A stretch of DNA of 64,000 bases from the NCBI RefSeq assembly GCF_001619985.1, contig NW_017264206.1:310001-374000 (forward strand). Direction: 5' to 3'. Both the position numbers and the translations under genes were made by a program. The stretch comes from Xylona heveae TC161. Its lineage: Eukaryota > Ascomycota > Xylonomycetes > Xylonales > Xylonaceae. Below, in pieces: positions 21,736 to 33,310 of this stretch; position 1 is the first letter of the stretch, and each line of letters starts with the position of its first letter. The notes under the pieces are model-generated. The model ran no database searches. It was not told the origin of the DNA and saw only the letters and a list, made by a program, of their open reading frames with translations.

Positions 21736-22426
21736 ATTGGATACTGTCTCTCAGATGCGTTAACGGACTGACAAGAACCGATGATACTTGTAGATAGGGG
21801 GATCAGGTCTAAACAGAGCCAGATAGAATGATAGAGGTAGTGGAAGAGTTAAAAGTGGAGAAGAGCACTTCTTTACCACCGAATTAATAAACTAAAGAAC
21901 ACATGTGTATCGCAACTAATGCTGACGTTCTCATGCAACTATTTTACCCCGGATCTTCCCCCCTCGGGCGGCCGAGGACCGACCCAGATGTGCCTCGGCA
22001 TTCGAATAGGCCAATCAGGATAGTGTTCCTTGACTGCCGGAGCTCGAACTACTCTATGGACACCGACTTTCACATGTTCATTCACATCACGTGGGGGCTT
22101 GGCCTATATGACTAAGCAGATATTTTCTTTGTCGGCAGTATAGCCATGGTCACTGATCGGACCAACTCGTTGGTTCTCTGACCAAACCACCAATCATTCT
22201 AAAACCTCGTTCTCATGCTTCGGGCTGCCTATATAAGACAGCCTGCACCTCTACTACCTTGAGATATTAGTTTATTTTATTCTGTTTCTACACTTAAACG
22301 GATCACTTTTACACGTCTTTCTGTAAATTCCGTCGCCTAAAAGGCATCTTCAATACACATTTAGAGTTGTATTGTGACTAAGCAGCGCCAGGGAACAACA
22401 GTGAAGCGCTCCAAGGATTAGAAGAA
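21736..22426. promoter_or_regulatory. Intergenic region with TATA-like box
   Basis: Between the thiolase start and the small spliced ORF at 22427. A TATATAAG box lies at about 22230-22237 in a CT-rich promoter-like stretch facing the plus strand, about 190 bp before the ATG at 22427. No other gene is seen. Confidence 0.4.
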
Positions 22427-22770
22427 ATGGCAGAGGTAAGTTACAAGCTTTGATACAATTCACCTTTGAACTCTACAGAAGCTTTCAGCGACTGCTCTCC
22501 TCGACCCTAGCTCAAGAGTCTCCATTAAAGTTCATCAGCCGCACGTTAGCGTAGGTCTGGGTCGGTCTTTGCCTGAAATTTCCACACCAAGGTGATCTGG
22601 TCCTACTTTCAAAATTCCACACTTGGTCTGGGTACGCTGCATAAAAGACCAAAGACCACCCGTTTCCATCGGCCCCAACGGACACCCTAACTTTGACCCC
22701 ACATAAGTTATCATCGCACAGGAACAGCGTGCTCAGGGGAAAGCTCAAGAGGTTGAGCAATCAAGCAAAT
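22427..22770 (+). pseudogene. Small spliced ORF interrupted by a MITE
   Basis: ATG GCA GAG at 22427-22435 is followed by a GTAAGT donor, a 43-nt intron and a CTACAG acceptor. The second exon starts at 22479 with KLSATALLDPSSRVSIKV and stays open to the MITE copy at 22554. Beyond the MITE (from 22688) the same frame continues with LTPHKLSSHRNSVLRGKLKR before stopping. A TATA-like box lies upstream. I do not recognise the protein. The simplest reading is a small host gene broken by the transposon. Short length makes this uncertain. Confidence 0.35.
22554..22687 (-). mobile_element. MITE copy A (134 bp, internally deleted)
   Basis: The reverse complement begins GGGTGTCCGTTGGGGCC and contains TGGTCTTTGGTCTTTTA, as in the copies at 44.9 and 61.4 kb. 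About 200 bp of the centre and about 16 bp of the far terminal repeat are missing compared with the 61.4-kb copy. TA flanks both ends. No coding capacity. Confidence 0.8.
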
Positions 22771-22781
22771 TGAATTCGGAA

Positions 22782-23536
22782 CTATCTCGAAGTGCTGTTT
22801 GTTGCATTCAGAGGACAGACGACGTATCCAAGATCGTAGAGTAGCTCGCCATTGTTTTCCTCTGTATAAGCCCGGTATATAAGATGGCTATGCCGGTCGA
22901 GCAGGAGATGATCGATACCAGCAAACCCCACGTGATTTCTGTATGATGTTTCGATTTTTGGTCAGCTCAAAGATCCGGTCCCGGAGAGGCCCAAAGAAAT
23001 TGCGGATTGAGAAGCATTGGAGAGGAGCAGAACCAGCTCTCTCATTCTGCATCACTTACCCGGTTGCGGTAGTTCCATCATACCGCCAGACGAAGGAGAT
23101 ACCAGTGCAACCATAAAACCAAGATCGAACAGCGAAGCCTCCCTTCGTGCCCGACGCTTGGTCTGCTTCTTGACCAGCTATAAATGCCGATATATTGGCA
23201 TAGACCGGAATGCCAGTAATGCTTCCGGGCTATGGGAAATGTCCACTTAGAGCAGCTCCAGAATCTTGATGTGAGAAAACTCACTTGACGCCCAGCGAGA
23301 TAGTCTATACTGTCAGAAAATAATTGGAAATTTTCCGTAACCGTTTGACTCGCTACCGTCGAGTCCATGTTCACAAACAAAGAGATCCAACGGTTCAAAA
23401 TGTCATTGGCCTCCCTTTCGTCCAAGCAGCGGTCATAATGGCGATTTCCCCATGGATTCGGATCCGGTGATGGAATTGCAAGCACACTGCCAATTATAGA
23501 CAGGCCGATGATGAATGGAGCAAATATATTCTTCAT
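22782..23536 (-). CDS. Secreted NTF2-like domain protein
   Basis: A small secreted protein with an NTF2-like fold, a family common in moulds with no known biochemical role. Exons: 23536-23285, 23229-23060, 22938-22782; 579 nt, 192 residues. The signal peptide MKNIFAPFIIGLSIIGSVLA is followed by CLDEREANDILNRWISLF, the first NTF2 helix, and TVTENFQLFSDSIDYLAG. Exon 2 has GSITGIPVYANISAF and RSWFYGCTGISFVWRYDG; exon 3 has NHVGFAGIDHLLLD and ends shortly after DLGYVVCPLNATN. All three junctions are canonical and in phase. It is convergent with the interrupted small ORF and MITE copy A. Confidence 0.85.
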
Positions 23537-24199
23537 ATTGTATGCTGATTAAAGACGCTTTGGGATCACACTGTAGTAGCACCTCATTGAGAAGCGTTGC
23601 ATCCTGGACCAATTTATATTGCCAATTCCCAATACAATTTCTGCACGGCATTTTGGATATCATGAACTGACGTGAAAAATTCCGTCAAAGTTCGTAGGGC
23701 GCCAATAGCGGGGCTGGCTAAAGTTCAAGAGCGTTGGTGGTAGACGGCATTCTCCAACCACTCTGGGTCCTAAGTAAGCGAATGCCAAGCTATCGTGGCG
23801 TCTGGGGCGGAAGTCCAGATGAGGATTTGATGAACTGACAGGATCTTGTAGAAAGCTGTAAATCTTATATTAAATTTAGAGCTTATCTACTTACGGATGG
23901 ATTTGATAAATTTAACCCACGTTGAACACCAGCAGAATTGTTCCGATTCCGCCGCCTATTGGAAAAAGCATGATTACGACACAATTGGGTCTGATTCTCC
24001 GGGAGAGTTCCTGCCAGGAATTGCAATAGACTTTCCATGAACTTTGCTTCCAATGTTTACCGAATCCGGAAGGACCGACTCGATCAGACTTCTTTTCAGC
24101 TATGACCAAAATATGGGCATTGAATGGCGATCCGTTGATTTAGGGAAATGGCGCTCATATTGGCTAATGCTTTGAAACTCGTATAACGGGAAACGAACC
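23537..24199. other. Intergenic region, nothing recognised
   Basis: 663 bp between the NTF2-like gene start and the SET-domain gene end. Only short ORFs without family resemblance. Confidence 0.6.
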
Positions 24200-26223
24200 T
24201 CATGATCCCACATAGAGGACATGTTGTATGCCGACTTCCTCGTCCCGCTCATCAAAAAGGACCTTGAATCCTGCATCCCCCACAACGCGGGATGCCCACC
24301 GCACTAGATCGGCATTTAAAGATCCCTGAAGCCATGGCTGTTCATTCGACTGCACGAGACCAAGCAATTCCATTACCGCTTCCTCCTCAGAAGGATCATG
24401 CCCTGCATTACTTAGTTCAAGGGCACCGGCCTCGTCCAGACCACGGAGCCACCCAGTAAGTTTGGAAGAATACGGTGAGGTTTGCTCTCCATCAACCGAG
24501 TTGATGTGGCGCTTCTCAATTTGATGCCTCACCGCACACAGCCAAATGGCCCAGACTCCTTCCTCCCACCCCGCTTCTCTGAGTTCTCTAATATTGGCCG
24601 TTCCAAACGTGTCCTTGAGCAGCCTTTTGAGATCGTCGTACGCATCGCGCCACGCATGCCTCAAAAACTGAAGCGCATTATCCAGGGTCAACAGCTCCTC
24701 TGATCCCGGACCTCCTTCGTTCGATCTCGTGGCTAGCTTGAGTCTTCTTTCCAAGCGGCCAATCGTCTCCCGCAGAATCTGGATTTGACCATCGCGATAG
24801 ACCTTCGCCTTTTCTTGGCATGCATTTGCGGGTTTCTGGGGCAGCCTCGCATCGTGCTGCACAATGGCAGCATATTTTCGCCGCAGTGCCATCAAAAGCT
24901 GATTCATCACAGCCAGTTGCATCCGTCCGCTTATGCCGTCAGTTGGAAAACGATTTTTTGCGGCGTTGGCCTGCATTCTATTCAACTCATCTGGGTTCGC
25001 AACCAGAATAGAGAAGATTGCACGGAGCTCTGGCGGAAATGCCGAGTATTCGGGCACGGAGCTCTCATAACCTTTGGTGAAATGATTCGTGCCACGGACA
25101 AAGTATATACCCTCAATCATATCTTTAGTCACAGATGTATGCTCTGAGGCTTCGAGAAGAGGCCTGATGATTGATATTGGACCAAAATTAGGCAGGCGTA
25201 ATTTGAGACTGAATTGATCAAAAGGATTGGATGGTAGACAAAACCCGTAACCAAGCAACACTGGAGTAGTTTGTCAACGTCCTGTTGCCCGAGGAAAAAA
25301 AACTTAAAATATAACTTACGCTCTTCGTTACTCTTGGCCCCATAATTGTTATAGACCTGCTCGCCTGGTAGGACTTCATCGTCCGTGATCAAACCCAGTG
25401 TAGTCGGGCCCGTCTGCCACTCAATCTTGGTCAAAGGCCGATGATTTAACGCATCAGCAAATGGGAAGAGAACTGGAAAGGACGGCATTTCGCTGCCAAA
25501 ATTGCGTGCGTAGTCATTGCGGTCCTGGTCGGAGATGGCTTCAGCAAGTAGTGCTGAAATAAAGGATCTCGAGCTCAGGATAGTGGCGGCCCATTTTGCA
25601 AGCTCCCTAATAATCCTTTTCGTCAGCAACACCAGTTGGATTGTTTAGTCACCTCTTGAAAAGGAGCAGTGTGTAAGTTGCTGACTTTACCATGTATAAC
25701 CGGATGTGTCCCAGCCCTCCGACTGAAGTTCACGGATGACTTCATCGTACTCTTGGCGCCAAATCACCTCCCGCTCAAGATAGCCTTGCTCCATATTTGT
25801 TCCCTGCAGCCAGACCTTATCTTCATCAGAAAACCACATGGGTGTGCCGAGAGCATCCCTATCAGAAGGTTGAGGGATTGTGCGGATATAAGGCCACCAA
25901 AAAGATTTCTCATGCAGCAAGTACTGCTGGCAGAGGAAGAAGGTAGTGATGATTTTTGGTGAGAAAGATTTCAGAAACTTCTCGGGAAATGACAAGCTAT
26001 GACTTCTGAAATGAGCGGAGTTCGTTGCATTTAGATATGACATAGAAAGAGCATGTGGACACTTAACCAGGCATGTGCCCGGGGATAATTCTTCAGCATC
26101 ACGTCGAACGACTAGACAAGTGCCGTTGATGCCATCAGTGCTAAGCTCCACACTGGGATGGAGTGCGCCTCCATTTTCAGTTACCCATTGAATCAAGTCT
26201 TCCAAATGTCCAAGACTGGCCAT
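24200..26223 (-). CDS. SET-domain lysine methyltransferase (RLSMT-like)
   Basis: A Rubisco-LSMT/SETD6-like protein lysine methyltransferase that uses S-adenosylmethionine. Exons: 26223-25691, 25606-25320, 25260-24200; 1,881 nt, 626 residues. The N-terminal MASLGHLEDLIQWVTENGG and LVKCPHALSMSYLNAT belong to the split SET domain. Exon 2 carries the catalytic core: SRSFISAL, LFPFADALNHRP (the NH motif binding SAM) and GEQVYNNYGAKSNEE with the catalytic Tyr. Exon 3 opens LLLGYGFCLPSNPFD, then the helical substrate-binding domain. Junctions are canonical and in phase. The substrate is unknown. Confidence 0.9.
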
Positions 26224-26616
26224 GTCCGTTACAAGTGTAGTGGCGTTGAAGGGGAAGTTTGCACAGACGCAGTATCTCTGTCCTACGTAGTCATAAAGTT
26301 ATTGATTCGCAAAAAGATAGTGGAGATAGCGAAGGCGGTGAAGATAAGAGTCCGGCAGAACAAGGCGGACCAACCTCGGCTGTTGCTTGAACCCTTGAAT
26401 CACGCAACAAGCTTCGTTGCTTCCCGACTAAGACGCACAATTTTCGACTCCTTCAAAGTAATTTCATCAATTGAAATAGATAACCAGTTACAACAAACTC
26501 AATTACTAAAATAAAACATTGAATATGTTGTTTGAGGAGCTAACAATCCTCCAGAGCTATTCGGCTTGTGATGTAAGCTTCAGCAGCAACCGTTCATATC
26601 CCCTTATGCGCTGACC
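26224..26616. promoter_or_regulatory. Divergent promoter region, SET gene and RraA-like gene
   Basis: 393 bp between two divergently oriented genes. It must hold the SET-gene promoter. No convincing TATA box or other motif recognised. Confidence 0.45.
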
Positions 26617-27483
26617 ATGTCGAACCCGCCCTTTGAAGGTCTCAGATGCGTTGCTCAAACTAAATGTTCCAGGCGCTGGACTAATTCCTGATATGCGTGA
26701 GTCTGAAGCTCAACTCGGAATGATTACGGGGTTGACGTTAATAGTGCCATTTGCCCCGCACGCGCCCTACTCCGCAGATCTCGACAGTCAGGCGAAGGTG
26801 GTTGGTCCTGCGTCAACAGTGGCGTTCGTCCCCAAAGACCCCGATCAATCGTCAACTCAAGCTTTTGATCCTAACACGCCCATGTGGATTCCAAACATTC
26901 CGCCGGGGACACACTATGTCGATCTCACCAGCCCAGAGACGGTGGTTGTCATGAGCCAGCCCCCAGACCAACGTTGCGCCGTCCTGGGGGGTATTATGGC
27001 TGCACGGATGAAGGTGCGTGGGGCAAAAGGAGTGGTTGTGGGAGGGAGAGTGCGAGATCTGCGCGAGCTACGGTCCGTGGATCTGCCGGTAAGATGCACT
27101 GTTCGTCATGTTTCCAGCGCAATAATAATCTAATTGACGAGTCTTTTAGATCTGGGCCCAGTCAACCTCTACCGTTGGAACCGCCCTTGAGGCAAAACCC
27201 TATGCCATTGATGTCCCCATTTCTGTCAATGGTCGAAATATTCAGCCAGTGAGCCTGCCATTCTGCCGAGACAAGATACCATAAGAATGATGCTGAACCT
27301 GTTCAGGGAGATATTATGTTCTGCGATCCTCTGGAAGGAGTCGTTGTCATACCACAGAAAGAACTTGAAAATGTACTTCAGCTTCTTCCACGACTAACTG
27401 AAGCGGATGACCGGGTCAAGGAAGATATCTATCAAGGAGGATCGGTTACAGCTGCATTTGCCAAACACCGAAGCAGTCTTTGA
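26617..27483 (+). pseudogene. RraA-like (HMG/CHA aldolase fold) gene with damaged start
   Basis: Fungal RraA/DlpA-like proteins share the fold of 4-hydroxy-4-methyl-2-oxoglutarate aldolases. Coding blocks: 26633-27088, 27150-27248, 27307-27483, joined by canonical introns. They give SDALLKLNVPGAG, YVDLTSPETVVVMSQP, LGGIMAARMKVRGAKGVVVG, GRVRDLREL (aldolase-type Gly/Arg/Asp site) and GDIMFCDPLEGVVVIPQ. The expected start MSNPPFEGL is at 26617 but in another frame: about 8-10 family residues between it and SDALL are missing. The junction GGTCTCAGAT fits a deletion between short direct repeats. Unless an upstream exon or the ATG near 26694 is used, the protein cannot be made in full. Confidence 0.65.
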
Positions 27484-28532
27484 GATGCAGAGACCTTCCT
27501 GTCCATCTGTAAGGCTGCAGCAGGTAGTCAACAACGAGCAGGCTAATTTTCATAAGTTTATTCTCTAATAGCGTACTTGCATTGCAATGGATGCATGTCA
27601 TTTGCTCATTTATTAGGCCATGCAAAGAGAAAAAAAAAACAATGGATTGTCTATATTTTTCACTATTTGAAGGGTCAGTCCTAAGCCTCCGAAGATCGGG
27701 AGTGCATTAGCGCAAAAACAGTCTTTAGTTTATCAACATTGGCAGAACTATCGAATGACAGAAAAAAATTTTCGATTTTGTCCTATCCACTTTTGCGCTG
27801 TAATACTGGGACAGCCAATTTCCATGCCGCCCACGGGGTCTGATTGACAGGCTCGCACAAAGTAATCGATTTACCCGGCCAAGTATCGGTACTTTAGTCT
27901 TTCCGCTACCTTGGCTAAGAGCCCTGTCCCGTGCTAGAGAACCCCCACTGAAGCTCACCCGACCCTGGTACCTCTACCTATCGAGTATAGCTCATCGTCC
28001 TGTCTTCTGGTTGCATTTTACCCCACGTGCTGGTCATCGCCAAACGTCATTGGCTTGTATCGCTCCAGCGACGCTATGTCATACAGCAATTACTCTGATG
28101 AGAGCTTCTTGCTGCAGTTGCTATACAGGGAACCCTCGTTCACTCTGTCGGAGCTGGACCTGTTGATATTTTACTAGGAGGAATGGTATCCTCGAATCGC
28201 TGGTCCTATGATCCTACACCGGTCGCAGTTGTCGTCCCGGATTGGTCAATCACACTGTCTGCTATGCCCGTCTGCGGCAAGACTTCCCGTGCTTGGGATG
28301 ATGTCTGCGGATGACATTGCGGCCACCAGGAACAAGTTGCACTGAGATTTTTCTTTAGTTTGCTTTGCAGGGTCTGTGTGACTCGGGCATGACGATTTCA
28401 TTCATGTATATAACACTTGCTCCATCTCCTCACTTGCGTGTCTCTTGGCCGCCAGACTGAACTTCTCCTGGACCATTACGGCCCAGATTCGTGCATCAAA
28501 CAGTTCATCTTCCAAGTCTGCTTTTTTCCGCC
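27484..28532. other. Intergenic region, no gene seen
   Basis: 1.05 kb between the RraA-like gene and the phosphatase. An A9 run is at about 27632. The last 150 bp are pyrimidine-rich and likely hold the phosphatase promoter. No CDS supported. Confidence 0.6.
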
Positions 28533-30239
28533 ATGTTTGACCGTTCTCTCCTCCTAATGGCCCTTATGGGTTGCGCCAGTGCGGCGACAATCCCGGCCAG
28601 TGCCACTACAGAGACGCCTCAGTACTTCCAGACAACGCCCGAACTGTGGCCTGGTAAGAAACTGCAGAATTTCCTCATGAGCATGTAGAAACTGAACGAC
28701 AATCAGGTCCTACTGCAACTGGAACGGCTCCATTTCTCGCGCAGACAAATCTTGCTCCCTTTGGTGAATCCCGCACGGTCAATCCCAATGATCCTCTGGA
28801 GACTCAAATGCCCATTCAAGGCAAGCCAGAAAAACAAAACATTTTCCGGCTTATGGGCCAGCTGAGCCATTACCAGCCCGCTGTCGAAGGTTTTGGCGTT
28901 GAGGAGTACCCTCTTCCTGCGGGCGCCAATATCACCCAGGTGAACGTCCTTCATCGCCATGGCAGCCGTTACCCAACTTCGAGCAACATTGTTGCCAAGC
29001 TTGGCAGCGCCTTAGGCAAGGCCCATATTAATGCCACTGGCGCCCTATCTTTCCTGAACTCGTGGAAGTACAGCCTCGGTGCTGAGATTCTCGTGCCTGT
29101 AGGCCGTCAGGAGTACGTTTGGCCTGTTTACCTTATGTATGGGAATCACGGCTAACCCTAATCGTTCTTGCAGGATGTTCGACTCGGGTGTTTTGCACTA
29201 CTATCAATACGCTCATCTCTATGACACCAACACCAAGATTATTGCCCGTACTCCCACTCAAGACCGCATGACCAAGAGCGCCGAGTATTTCTTGGCTGGT
29301 TTCTTCGGTCAGGAGTGGACCAACAACGCCACCATTGAGGTGATTATTGAGAACAGTGGCTTCAATAACAGCTTGGCTGGCGGCAAAAACTGCAAGAATT
29401 CCAATGGAGACGTGAGCGCACTCGGCGATGATGCGACCGCGCAATGGTACAACATCTATCTGGCCAATGCCACTGCTCGATTCAATTCAATGACCTCTGG
29501 CTACAACTGGACCGCTGACGACACCTATGCGGCACAAACCCTTTGTCCGTACGAGACCGTTGCCCTCGGCTTCTCCAAGTGGTGTGACCTCTTCACCTAC
29601 GAGGAGTGGCAGGGATTTGAATACTCTCTTGACCTGAACTTCAACGGCGACGATGGGTTTGCTTCCCCGACCGGCCGTGCCGTTGGTATCGCCTATGTTG
29701 AGGAGTTCCTTGCTCGGCTGCAGCATCACGTCCTTTCCACTCCAGAGGGCACTGCTAACATTACTCTCGACAACAACACCGCCACCTTCCCGATTAACCA
29801 GACCCTCAACTTTGACTTTTCTCACGATACCAACATCTTCTCCATCTTGACCGCCTTTGGCTTCACCCAGTTCCAGGAGGATCTGCCAGCAACTCACATG
29901 GTGAATCGGAACACGATCATCTCCCACATCACGCCTTTTGGCGCTCGCCTCGACGTTGAGGTGATCAAGACCCCGCAGCCAGTCCCGGCCAACCGCTCTT
30001 CGGACTACGTTGCTGGACCGCCCACGACGTACCTTCACTTCATCCTCAACCAGCGGACCCTCCCTCTAGGTGCCAGCTTCCCAGAGTGCGGCGACCGTGT
30101 TGATGGCTGGTGTGACATTGACACCTTCTTGGCCGTGCAAGAAAAGTCGGCGGCGCTTGCCAATGCGGACTATGCTTGCAACGGCGACTACCCCAAGGTT
30201 CCATATGGCACCATCAAGGATGGTGCGCCCTTGACTTAA
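28533..30239 (+). CDS. Secreted histidine acid phosphatase (phytase-type)
   Basis: An extracellular acid phosphatase of the histidine acid phosphatase superfamily (PhoA/PhyB-like) that releases phosphate from phytate or other monoesters. Exons: 28533-28653, 28707-29112, 29174-30239; 1,593 nt, 530 residues. The signal peptide MFDRSLLLMALMGCASAATI is clear. The catalytic RHGSRYP lies at residues 124-130 and the proton donor pair His393-Asp394 in FDFSHDTNIFS. Six or more NxS/T sites suggest N-glycosylation. ATG 28533 is preferred to 28491 because it starts the signal peptide directly. The second intron has a CTAAC branch point. Phytase and general acid phosphatase activity cannot be separated by reading. 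Confidence 0.93.
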
Positions 30240-30922
30240 GATTCTATAAATTTCCGCATGGAAGGCGATGAAGACAAGTCATTGTCTATAGTCTCGCCTA
30301 TTCAACTATAATGATTATAATATTTACTTTTTTTTCGCGTGATATGTTTTTTTTTTTTTTTTTTTTAATAATCTGTATGTAAATGGATCTACCCACGCAC
30401 ATATACGTTTCGTAAACATTAAGGTGGAAAATTTTCTACAAGCTCAATATTGACCTCTTCTTTTTAAATTTCATGTTCGATTCTAAATCTGCGCTTGAAG
30501 AATTATAATTGATGCCTTCTACATGGTGAAGACGCTGTTGTTTTGATTCAGGGGCGAAGCGTTTCGGGTAAGACGTATCGGGCGGTAAGGACGGCCACTG
30601 ACGTGGGCGATTTAATAAACTAAACCGGATCGCTGACGTCGTTGGACCCCTCGGCAGTGCGAACCCCGGACACGCGGTTACTAGGTATGTACCGAACTTG
30701 GCCTTGTTGACAGCCCAGCTGTTCCAGGTTTCCCAGATTACAGTCTTTCACTTTTTCTGCGTCGCGTGCTTCGGCCTTCCCTTTTCTTCTTTCATTTAAA
30801 GTATTTTGTTCAAGTCATGCGATGACTCTTATTTGATCTCGAAGCTGTCCAGCAATTCATTGACTTTGACGACTCTCATTCTCAAGCCTTTGCCGCCGGC
30901 TAGCTGCCTCCCCTTTCGCAAA
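30240..30922. other. Intergenic region between phosphatase and MCU
   Basis: 683 bp holding the phosphatase 3' flank with a T run (about 30347-30366) and the MCU promoter. No gene seen. Confidence 0.6.
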
Positions 30923-32641
30923 ATGCAACCGTATTTTCGAGAATCATCCCGGCGAGCAGCAGCAACTCTAGAAAGAATCAATGCTATACGGGTGCCTCTA
31001 TCCCCGCACTGCTCCGCAAATGATCGATATACGGCATCTTCGAAGTCCGCATCACGTCTTGTGCTCAGCAATCGAATATCGCCTTTACGTCATTACGCCG
31101 ATTCCAACTACGGGTCTTGCCTTCTGGCTCGACCATTCTCCACAAAAAAAGGCCTCTATCAGCCAGTTGACCGATACTCTCAGCAAGCCAAAGATCTCAA
31201 CCAGCAAGGGCTAGATGCACAAGAGTCCGATTTTGAGAATGCCATAGCCGAGGAGAAGGAAAAGCAGATACGAACACCTTGGCACCGCCAGGGCTCTCAA
31301 CTTCCTCCGGTCAAGCGGCAACGGCAAGCCAGTGCTATGACCAAAGGTATGTGAAGCAAATTCGAAGCTTGGGACCCGATTAACGACTATCTAGGCAAGC
31401 TGCTTACAACTCCGGCTCGACTACTCAAGTTGATCCTCCCGCTCACAACACAGGATAAGAACTCGGATCGCAAAGATGTCGAGCCATTGGCTTTACTCGT
31501 CCACCCGCAACAGCCCCTTTCATATCTAGAACGGCTGATTCAATCAGAACTTCCTTCGATCAAAACTGAAGAAGGACGCGACAAGGTTCCACGAGTCTGG
31601 TTCCGTGCCGAGGAGTCACAGGGCGATGAAATGGGACCGGATAAGAGAGAACCCGAAGATGAAGGCAAACAGGCAGTGAAGCAAGACGAATCAAAGAAAT
31701 CTAGTGATGGAAAGGACTTGGACGAGACCAATATTGATGGGGAGGTACATCGAACAGGGATCCTAAAGCACTCGTCAAACAAAGCAAAGGAAATGCGCGG
31801 AGGTCCTGGTGAGGGAGGTGTGGAGGCCTACAGTGGCCTTGGACGCGAAGCCCAGTCGCCCCAAGGTGATGAGAAAAAGTTTGTTCGCTGGTCATCTTCA
31901 ACGGAGATTGGCGATTTCATTCGCGACGCAGCCCGAGGCCAGGAGTTCGCCGTTGAGATTGAGGGTCTTCCAAAGGAGATTCGTGTCGGTGTACCTTCAT
32001 TCAGCGACCGAACATATTATTTACGCATGAGACTGCGTAAGACTTCCAAAAAGCTTGCAAGCATGGCCGACATCAAACGCGAATGTGATATAGCCGCCCA
32101 TCGCGGCGGTCAGCGCATGGCCGTGGCAGGGTTCGGCGTTATGGCCACATGGTGGTACATTGTCTACCGGCTCACTTTTGAGACTGACCTTGGCTGGGAT
32201 ACCATGGAACCTGTGACGGTATGATTCCCCGGCAAATATTGGGAGTTTCACTACCCATATGCTGACTATCTACCTTTTTTTTTATAGTACCTGGTTGGAC
32301 TTTCGACCTTGATGGGCGGTTATTTGTGGTTTTTGTATCACAATCGGGAAATCTCTTACCAATCTGCATTAAATCTCACCATTAGCCGACGGCAGAACAA
32401 GCTCTATCAAAGCAAAGGCTTTGATCTTCCCAAATGGGAAGGGCTAGTCGAGGAAGCAAATGCTCTCCGCAAAGAAATCAAGGCAGTAGCGAGCGAGTAC
32501 GATGTCGATTGGGACGAAACTGTCGATGAGCACGATGCAATCGTCACGGAAGAGCTGAAGAAGGAGCGCGAAGCCAAAGAATCCAAAGGCGATAGAAAGA
32601 AGGGAAAGAGAAAAGCAGAGAAGGATGATCACGATGACTAG
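30923..32641 (+). CDS. Mitochondrial calcium uniporter (MCU)
   Basis: The pore subunit of the inner-membrane calcium channel. Exons: 30923-31346, 31395-32218, 32288-32641; 1,602 nt, 533 residues. The Arg/Ser-rich N-terminus is a mitochondrial presequence. The matrix domain includes [19 protein letters not shown] and is interrupted by a long acidic-basic linker. The pore is intact: TM1 ([21 protein letters not shown]), then the selectivity filter [12 protein letters not shown] at residues 409-420, a variant of WDIMEP with Thr for Ile, and TM2. The C-terminus is a highly charged coiled coil ending [10 protein letters not shown]. The last intron is exactly between Thr416 and Tyr417 of the filter. 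Confidence 0.94.
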
Positions 32642-33310
32642 TTTCGGTTGTCTTTATCCTTCTGCATGTGAGCGACGGCGTATCTAGGGTGGAATATTTG
32701 ATGCATCTTATTACCATCGGTGTTTTTTTTTAGACACAGCATTCTGTCAATTCCTTTCCCTCTTTACACCAATTTTCGCCAAAGATTTACAGATAATGTT
32801 CTGGCTTATTTGTTATGGCATTAAAGGATCGGCGCCCAAGCTCTCATTATAAGAGGTCTAATTGAGTTTCACTCTAACATAGTTTAAAAGCGCAAGCGAC
32901 TTTGAGTTTAAAAGCAAACCATGAAATTATTGCAGTAGATAATTATTATTCATAACCAGAAGTTCGCTACGGGATATCAGAGGTTTACCGACTATATAGA
33001 CACCAGTGGACCACCTTTTAAACAAAAAAAGACCCCAAAATGGAATAAAAATAAAACAAATTACCACAATAAGTGATACCACCAAGGTGCTGTAGAACGC
33101 CAGAAAGGCAGCAAGGCTTCCTGCATATGTCCGAGCGGATCTATAGGCCTCGCCACTGCTCAAAATGATACGCTTCGCCCAACCTTCAACCTACAAATAC
33201 ATATGGCCTTGCCCACAATGTGGATGCTATTGATAAAATGCAATTCATATCTGTCGTGAGGAAGAATAGTCATAACATCGTTTCGACGTGAAATTTCTTT
33301 TGGAGGCCCT
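32642..33310. other. Intergenic region with a hydrophobic ORF, not supported
   Basis: 669 bp between MCU and the unknown minus-strand gene. A minus-strand ORF at 32927-33163 would encode one strongly hydrophobic segment (FYSTLVVSLIVVICFIFIPF), but it has no recognised family or flanking exons. I leave it uncalled. Confidence 0.45.

Noticed and set aside
22500-22760. The minus-strand ORF at 22512-22760 as a gene
   Set aside because: Most of it is MITE sequence, and the same reading occurs in the other MITE copies, so it is repeat-derived.
32927-33163. Minus-strand ORF with a strongly hydrophobic segment
   Set aside because: One isolated hydrophobic stretch in AT-rich DNA with no flanking exon or known family.
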